Assembly (NCBI GenBank): GCA_002189035.1
Contig: CM007989.1
Coordinates: 5,425,001 to 5,489,000, forward strand
Direction of reading: 5' to 3'
Source of the DNA: Utricularia gibba
Lineage: Eukaryota; Streptophyta; Magnoliopsida; Lamiales; Lentibulariaceae
DNA length: 64,000 nucleotides
The number at the start of each line of letters is the position of its first letter. Positions within the stretch are counted from its first letter, which is position 1. A program made the position numbers and the translations under genes. The notes beneath the pieces are model-generated. The model was given only the letters and a program-made list of their open reading frames with translations. It did not search any database and had not been told where the DNA came from. This document shows positions 58,090-64,000 of the stretch, in pieces.

Positions 58090-59640
58090 AACATATTTGA
58101 GTGATGTTGATGATGACTTGGTAGTCCTCTTAGCGGTAGAAGCTGGAGAATCTAGTTTGGACAGTTTTTGGTTCATTGACTCAGCCGCCTCATTTCATGC
58201 CTCACCTTATAAGCTTCATTTGAGGAATTTTAAGCCATGTCACTCCACTACGGTGCGCATGGGTAAACAATCCAGTTCCGATATTGCTGGCATTGGCAAT
58301 TTGCTAGTAACCACAAACATGGGAGCTCAACTATGGTTGCGGGGAGTGCATCACGTTCCTGCTCTTAGAGTGAATCTATTGTCAGCTGGTGAATTGGATA
58401 TGGAGGGTTACCGACATAGCTTGGGATTTCAAACTTGAAAGCTCATTAAAGGCTCTAGGGTTATGGCCAAAGGAACGATGACCGGAAGACTATACAAAAC
58501 TGATAGGAAATATGAAGAAACTGGAGTTATCGCAGCGACAGTGGCAACTTCTTCATATGATTTGCGACATCGGCAGTTAGGTCATCTTTCTGAAGGTGGA
58601 TTGAAAAGATTGACCACTAAGGGATTGATAGATGCAAGTAGTGCCACCTCCATGTGTGAGAGCTGTGTCTATGGCAAATAGCATAGAGTTACTTTCCGAT
58701 CACATCTACACAAAAGCTCAGGAAGATTGAACGTTGTGTTCTCTAATGTTGGAGGACAAGTAAATGTGCCAACGGCAAGAGGGTTGAAACACTATTTAAC
58801 TTTCGTGGATGATGCTACACGGAAAGCATGAATGTATCTTGTTCAGAGGAAATCTGATGTTTTTACATATTTCAAAGTTTTCCATCAAATGGTTGAAAGG
58901 GAGACAAGGGATAAATTGAAGAATTTAAGAATTTAAGCATGAAACACTATTCACCACAATGTTCACCTCCATTGTCTAGACAATGGAGGTGAACATTGTG
59001 GTGAAGAATTTAAGAATTTTTGTAGGGAGCTAGGGATAAGGAGGGTTACTATCGAGCCTGGAACATCCCAACACAACTCGGTGGCTGAATGCTTAAATCG
59101 CACCTTGTTTGAAAAAGTCAGATGTATATTCAAATGTACAGGTTTATCAAGCTGATTTTGGGGGGAAGCGTTGAAGATAGTGTTACCTATCCAACCAAAG
59201 CCCCAAGAAAGCACCGGGATTTAATATTCCAGAACAGCAGTGGTCTGGACAAGAAGTGAGTCTCAAACACCTAAGAGTGTTTGGTTGCAAAGCCTTGGTG
59301 CTGCTTCCAAGTGAACAATGCAAGAAACTTGACGGTCACTCAAAGCCATGTGTATTCTTGGGCTATGGGAAAACAGAGCTTAGATATAGATTCTGGGATT
59401 CTCAAGGTTCGAAGGTAATAAGATCACGAGATGTGAAATTCTTTGAGGATCAGCAATCCAATCTCAAGAGCTCCAGCACAGAGGAGGAGGAGGTTCGTAT
59501 AAATCTGGAATCTCTTGGAAATATGTGTGAGAACAATTTAGGGTCAAAAGATATTCCTGAAGCTTTGACTAGTGTGCCAGACTCTGGTTTAGGAGATGCA
59601 CAAACAAACTCTAGGGCGCCTATATAACTAAGGAGAATGG
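58090..59640 (+). pseudogene. Copia-1 protease and integrase, broken
   Basis: Protease: FWFIDSAASFHASPYK at 58166-58215, where family members have DS(G)AS, then GVHHVPALRVNLLSAGEL. Pre-integrase: RHRQLGHLSEGGLKRLTTKG and CESCVYGK (H...C..C zinc region) with a stop at 58679. Integrase core: VNVPTARGLKHYLTFVDDAT (first Asp), then, after stops and a 56-bp palindrome at 58950-59005, LDNGGEHCGEEFKNF (second Asp) and HNSVAECLNRTLF (catalytic Glu). A stop at about 59153 follows. 59256-59627 reads LKHLRVFGCKALVLLPSEQC, the usual integrase C-terminal zone. Confidence 0.88.
58950..59005. repeat. Perfect 56-bp palindrome in the Copia-1 integrase
   Basis: The 28 bases 58950-58977 are the exact reverse complement of 58978-59005, with no loop (centre GTCT|AGAC). 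The right arm is the normal integrase coding strand for the LDNGGEHCGEE motif; the left arm is an inverted extra copy of it. Words GAATTTAAGAATTT also lie on both outer sides, as direct repeats. Confidence 0.95.
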
Positions 59641-59648
59641 GTAGATGA

Positions 59649-60476
59649 TTGGTCCCCAATACTCGGTATGCATATGATGATTTTATCTTAATTACAATAG
59701 AGGGAGAGCTTGAGACAATCGCTAAAGTGATGAACTCACCGTACAAAGGGCAATGGCTTGCAGCCATGGACAAGGAGATGAAATTAGTGTGGAAGAATGA
59801 GACTTATGAGCTAGTGCCGCTACCAACAAGGAAAAAAGCTCTTGATAACAAATGGATCTTCAAGTTGAAACGAAATCATGATGGCACTACCAAATTCAAA
59901 GCACAAATTGTACTGAAAGGGTATAGCGAAAAAGAGGGTATTGACTATCATGAAATTTTCTCCCATGTTGCCAGATTGTCAACGATCAGGGTGATATTAT
60001 CTCTGGTTGCATCTTTAAATCTGAAATTGCAACAGATGGATGTTAAAATGGCGTTTTTACATGGTCTGTTGAAGGAGGAGGTTTTCATGAAGCAAGTTCT
60101 TGGGTTCATTCAACCAGGTAAGGAACATCTTGTCTGTAAACTCAAACGAAGTCTATACGGCTTGAAGCAAGCTCCACGGGAGTGGAATCTTCGATTTGAT
60201 ACATTCATGACAGCCATTGGTTTTACAAAGGCAAAATCTGATTCTTGTGTATATCTCAAGCATTACTATGTGGATATTGTTCTTCTTATTCTCTATGTTG
60301 ATGATATGTTGTTGGCGAGTAAGGATCTGATGTTGATTACTCAGTTGAAGTCTCAATTAGCGTCAGAATTTGAGATGAAGGATTTGGGAAATGCACGACG
60401 AATTTTGGGTATCAACATTAAGAGAAATTGTGCATGTGGAACCCTTAGTGTGAATCAGACTTACTACATACAGTAG
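59649..60476 (+). pseudogene. Copia-1 reverse transcriptase (RVT_2), mostly open frame
   Basis: A 275-codon open stretch. WLAAMDKEMKLVWKNETYEL and KALDNKWIFKLKRNHDGTTK begin the domain; LKLQQMDVKMAFLHGLLKEE has the first catalytic Asp (QMDVK.AFLHG); KLKRSLYGLKQAPREWN follows; LLILYVDDMLLASKD holds the YVDD active site. It ends with a stop at 60474 in YYIQ-stop, where the protein normally continues into the RNase H region. Active-site residues are intact, but flanking breaks prevent a full polyprotein. Confidence 0.93.
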
Positions 60477-61262
60477 GTGATTAAGCAATTTAGCATGGCC
60501 AATTGCAAGCCTGTGTCCATACCGATGAACCCATCTCTAAAATTGACAGCATCAACGTGCACTATAGAGGAAGATGAAGTTCTGGAAATGAAGGTGATTC
60601 CTTTTTCTTCCTTGGTTGGCTCAATTATGTATATCATGGTAAGTATGCGCCCAGATATTGCTTATTCTATTAGTTGCATTAGTCGATACATGGCAAACCT
60701 AGGAAGAGCTCATTTGGAAGTAGCAAAATGGTTGCTGAGGTATTTGAAGGGGATTGTAGAGCTCAATCTCTATTACAAACCAACCCAGTGCAAACCGTGC
60801 GTCTATGTTGATGCTGATATGATAGGGGATATAGATACAAGGCGCTCTACTACCGGAGTTCTCTCTATGCTAGGTGGAGCGGGAGTCTCGTGGGTATCCT
60901 CACTCCAAAAGTGTGTGGCCTTTTCATCAATAGAGACTGAGTATATTGCCTTAACTGATGTTGGGAAAGAAGCCTTGTGGCTTGGTCGACTCTTGGATGA
61001 ACTCGGGTTGTTAAAATAAGAAAAGGTGCAAGTGATGTGTGATAATCAAGTGCTATTGCCCTTAGTAAGAATGCAGTGTTTCACTCTACAACTAAGCATA
61101 TCGATGTGAGGTATCATTGGATTCGTGATATAGTGAAGCAGAGCAGAATTAATCTGGTGAAAGTTCGTACATACGAAAATACTACGGACTTGATGACCAA
61201 AGCTCTACCCTCTTCACGACATGGTTTGCTTGTGAAGCAAGCAGACCTTTTGTTGTTATAAT
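60477..61262 (+). pseudogene. Copia-1 RNase H region
   Basis: 180 codons open from 60477: SMANCKPVSIPMNPSLKL, FSSLVGSIMYIMVSMRPDIA, HLEVAKWLLRYLKG, VYVDADMIGDIDTRRSTTGV (catalytic D in YVDAD...GD), FSSIETEYIALTDVGKEALW (catalytic E). A shift near 61019 leads to FHSTTKHIDVRYHWIRD and TYENTTDLMTKALP, the usual pol C-terminus, ending at 61261. Confidence 0.92.
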
Positions 61263-61299
61263 AAGGTGCGTATAAAAATCTCCAGCCTAGGGGAGTGAT

Positions 61300-61777
61300 T
61301 GAAGAAGATTTCTACTCGACCCCATCAAACAGGCTAGAGTGATGGAGGGTGTGGCTTTGTTAGGCCCAACACCTATTGTTCGTGGCAAAAGATCACCCAT
61401 GTCCTAGACGGTTATCCAACACGTCCTAAATTGGTTAGAGTTGAGGAGGTATAGATGATGACCAGGGGAGTGGAGTGAAGTGGTGGTGGCATTTTTCTAT
61501 CTGTGTATCAGTACAAGAAGAGCAACTTTCTACTGCTATTGTGCAACCTACAAGTAGGTGTGTTGCACATGAGTTCCAGGATCTTGACTTCCTGGTGTTG
61601 CTATGTTTCCTTGTGGTGTGTTCATGTATACACGATTGATGCATTATAGTAGATTCTACCAGTCAGGAGGTTTCCCAACTTGCTAGGTTTTATCTGATAA
61701 ATTACTTGAGTCTTTTGTATTACGCTCAAAATTGTGGTGTTGCATAGCAGCTGAGGTACAGGTGCAAATTTCATACA
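61300..61777 (+). repeat. 3' LTR of Copia-1
   Basis: 478 bp, preceded by the purine-rich CTAGGGGAGTGAT tract. Followed at once by AGAAA (61778-61782), the target duplication. Confidence 0.96.
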
Positions 61778-62139
61778 AGAAATCCTCATGATTGTACAAG
61801 CTTGTTGTAGGTGCATAGGCGGATCATTTGTACATGCGTATTGACTCATTTACACTTAGGGCGCGTTTGGTTGCTGGGTTTGGCCTAAACCCAGGTTTAG
61901 TTTATTTGGGTTTAGGAAACCCGGTTTTGTGGGTTTAGGTTTAGGAATCGTGTTTGGTTGATGGGTTTACATTATTTGGATTTAAATGAACCCACATTTG
62001 GTTTATTGGTATAAAATTGGGTTTATGCATAATTTTCATGGGAATTTACCAATATAGCCTTTCACACTCGTCTACCGCCTTCCACACCGACTTTACCAAT
62101 CAGGCATATCCCTCTTTATTACCATTAGTTTTCCCAATG

Positions 62140-63010
62140 CGTTCACCGACTTTCACACTCGGTTGTCGCGGTGCTGCCGGTCGACGAGATCTCTCGATTT
62201 CACAAGTAATTGAGAGTGAACAGCCATAGGTTATGTCCATTTGTATCCCTTCGTTGCGCAGAGTTGGTCGTTCGAAATCCGTTGAATTTTGAGTGAATTT
62301 TACGGTTTACTTGTAGTAAGTGTTCGGTGTAGCACTAGACCCGATATGAACTTCTCGCGGTTGTGTGCAGGGGGGGTATTAATAGCGCTGGGCGGTTGTC
62401 AACCGCCCTTCGCATTTAATGCTGGATAACTGCAATATTTTATGGCAATTTGTTTTTGGAACTCAGAACATCGGATTATGTTTTCGCGGTGCTGTGGAAT
62501 GCGTAGCGTACCTCAGGCATTTAGAAACACCGCATATTACGGACCGCGGTGTTTGGTCAAATGGAGTATTATTGTACTACCAATCACCCACGCTAACATT
62601 TACCAGCTGCATACACATCTACTTCTAAATTTTGACAGCACCGGATACGAGGAAACATTCGGTGCAGCACTGAACGCAGCATAGCTCAAGCATACAGAAG
62701 CACTGGAGTTTACGAGTCGTGGTGTTCGGTCAAATGATGATTTGCTATACTACCAAATACCCTCACTACTATGCATCAGCTTCACACTCATCTAATCTTT
62801 AATTTTTATGAGCACCGGATACGGTGAAACACGTGGTGCTGCCCACAATGGTGGTGGCGTACAAGCATTTGTAGCACCTCAACCGAAGATCGCGGTGTTG
62901 GCTCCAATGATCCACCGTGGTAACTACCACATGGTAACACACGACATTTTTTTGTACAATCCCAACAATTTGTGCATCAACTACCAAATACTTTGCAATT
63001 TCAAGTTCAA
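62140..63010. repeat. ~160-174-bp tandem array (five diverged units) in PIF element 2
   Basis: A GGTG(C/T)(T/A)G-type word recurs at 62170, 62326, 62488, 62661 and 62835, spacings 156, 162, 173 and 174. The last two units both start AGCACCGGATACG (62637 and 62811). Shared words between units include CGGTGTTTGGTCAAATG / GTGGTGTTCGGTCAAATG and CTACCAAATAC-like sequence. No coding potential is apparent. Confidence 0.75.
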
Positions 63011-63092
63011 GTTGGAGTACAAACGACACGATAGGTTCGGTACGGGAATTAAGGAAAACCACTAGCATGACAACGTCTAAAACAGTGCTACA

Positions 63093-63758
63093 CTAGCGGC
63101 GCCTGTGGGATGACAGCCACTCGGTGTACATCCTCTCGGCTTGCTGGTCACGCCACCTATTCCATGCCTGATTGCCTCCGGCAGATGTCGTGACATCTTC
63201 TGGATCACTCGTGTCCCCAGCTTCATCCTGGAAGTCCAATGGGACCTGATCCTCCAAGGGATCGACCACCATCTCCTTTCGAATGAGGTTATGCAGTAAA
63301 GCACATGCCAATACAATGCGGTTCTGTGTGTCTACGGAATAGTAGCTAGTCGTTCGTAGTATACCCCACCGCATCTTCATCAAGCCCCAAGCTCGTTCGA
63401 TCACATTTCTGGCTGATGCATGCCACATGTTGAATAACTCCTTCGCATAAAACACCGTTACATATTTTCCAGCCTTTAAGTTAGAACGATTTTCTAATAG
63501 ACTACATAAAACACCCAACGCATCTCGGCTGATTCTCAAATTCTCAATGAATGTGCTGTTCACATCACTCACCAACCTACTAATAAACTCAACTTGTCTA
63601 GGAATCTTGTGTGTAAGTGAATACTTGCGTCTCAGCCTATATCCCCTACGGTATTTCCTTGAATGCAAGTATACTAACACATTCATCTGCACCAAGTATT
63701 CAGTCAAAACTGCCATTGCCGCACTCAAGATGACATGACCCTCCGTGAAAAAATCCAT
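63093..63758 (-). pseudogene. PIF/Harbinger transposase lacking its catalytic core (open frame)
   Basis: A 221-codon uninterrupted frame. The first half (YLHSRKYRRGYRLRRKYSLT, QVEFISRLVSDVNSTFIENL, ISRDALGVLCSLLENRSNLK) is the PIF N-terminal helix-turn-helix zone. It jumps from AGKYVTVF directly to AKELFNMWHASARNVIERAW and MKMRWGILRTTSYYSVDTQN, the C-terminal part with the catalytic Glu. The IDGTHI and second-Asp motifs in between, expected at roughly 150-200 residues, are missing, without loss of frame. The protein might still bind DNA but cannot cut it. A good splice donor on the minus strand near 63928 (ACTTACC on the + strand) suggests an upstream exon. Confidence 0.85.
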
Positions 63759-64000
63759 GTCCCCTCAACAGTCACCAAAATTGAGCAAAATAGGTTCACT
63801 GAAACAGCACCACAGATTCTGAAATTGGAAATTCACAGATAAAAATCCACAAGCACGATGCTGCCGTGGTTGGCCCCTCGCGGTGCTACAGTGGACCAAC
63901 CCACCAAGAACAGAAAGCATACTTACCGAAAGACCCACCCTCTTGCGCTCAAAGAACAGGCGACGCCACTGGCAAAGCACGAACGAATTCTGGGTTGTAG

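Larger units (their letters stand above)
56759..61777 (+). mobile_element. Copia-1: complete LTR retrotransposon, coding-dead
   Basis: 5019 bp with LTRs of equal length (56759-57236 and 61300-61777, 478 bp each), TG...CA ends, primer-binding site at 57238, a purine-rich tract before the 3' LTR, and AGAAA on both sides (56754-56758 and 61778-61782). Domain order gag, protease, integrase, reverse transcriptase, RNase H is that of Ty1/Copia. By hand I count about 50 differences between the LTRs (about 10%), mostly transitions, so the insertion is not recent. Stops and shifts in gag and pol rule out a working copy. Confidence 0.97.
61859..64000 (-). mobile_element. PIF/Harbinger element 2, running past the window end
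   Basis: Starts GGGCGCGTTTGGTTGCTGGG right after TTA (61856-61858), the expected PIF terminal repeat and 3-bp target. Subterminal sequence is full of GGGTTTAGG-type words. Inside are a ~160-174-bp tandem array (about 62140-63010) and a minus-strand transposase frame (63758-63093). The other end is outside the window, so the second TTA cannot be checked. Confidence 0.75.

Noticed and set aside
61859-61960. GGGTTTAGG words resembling the plant telomere repeat
   Set aside because: Irregular spacing and position inside a PIF terminal region; not a tandem TTTAGGG array, so not an interstitial telomere.
1-64000. CRISPR arrays, bacterial operons, tRNA or rRNA genes
   Set aside because: No regular spacer-repeat array, no B-box-like GGTTCGA(A/N)TCC with a matching A box, and no rRNA-like sequence was seen; the content is plant nuclear DNA.

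Overview
This is a transposon-dense, AT-rich stretch of flowering-plant nuclear DNA. The evidence is spliced genes with GT-AG (and two GC-AG) introns, plant-specific families (pollen Ole e 1 protein, membrane-anchored ubiquitin-fold protein with a prenylation box), and plant Copia, Athila/Tat-like Ty3, MULE, PIF/Harbinger, hAT and LINE sequences. Species cannot be named. No rRNA, tRNA, CRISPR or organellar sequence was recognised.

Five host genes are visible, all on the + strand: (1) 12898-14613, an RNA polymerase II CTD-interacting (CID) protein whose proline-rich tail (14610-15248) is out of frame by one base; (2) 21913-24343, a seven-exon type II membrane protein resembling a Golgi glycosyltransferase, with two GC-AG introns; (3) 27195-28410, a complete three-exon MUB gene ending in a CaaX box; (4) 39229-39831, a secreted Ole e 1-like protein; (5) 40804-42827, a seven-exon membrane-anchored kelch protein. 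They look like unrelated single-copy genes separated by repeats.

Most of the rest is nested mobile DNA. One long-LTR family with TGATAA...TTATCA ends occurs at about seven places. Three copies have perfect and one a near-perfect 5-bp target duplication with no internal region, so they are solo LTRs; 18192-19591 lies inside a PIF/Harbinger transposase and 46700-47841 inside a hAT transposase. A second LTR family left a solo LTR (7459-8199) inside a MULE. MULE-1 (about 7021-11274) has a MuDR transposase and a Ulp1-type cysteine protease between terminal repeats built of short subrepeats. MULE-2 (31631-35406) has long terminal repeats, a perfect 9-bp target duplication, a decayed DDE/SWIM transposase and a 115-bp tandem array. 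A third MULE remnant lies at 36030-36960. An AT-rich element with inverted ends (about 51925-53335) splits a LINE remnant.

The right side holds a complete but coding-dead Copia element (56759-61777; 478-bp LTRs, primer site, AGAAA duplication) and, from 61859 past the window end, a PIF/Harbinger element whose transposase frame is open but lacks its catalytic core and which contains a ~160-174-bp tandem array. I found no clearly new host gene system; the most unusual items are the MULE-Ulp1 element, the datable nested insertions, the paired GC-AG introns and a 56-bp perfect palindrome in the Copia integrase.
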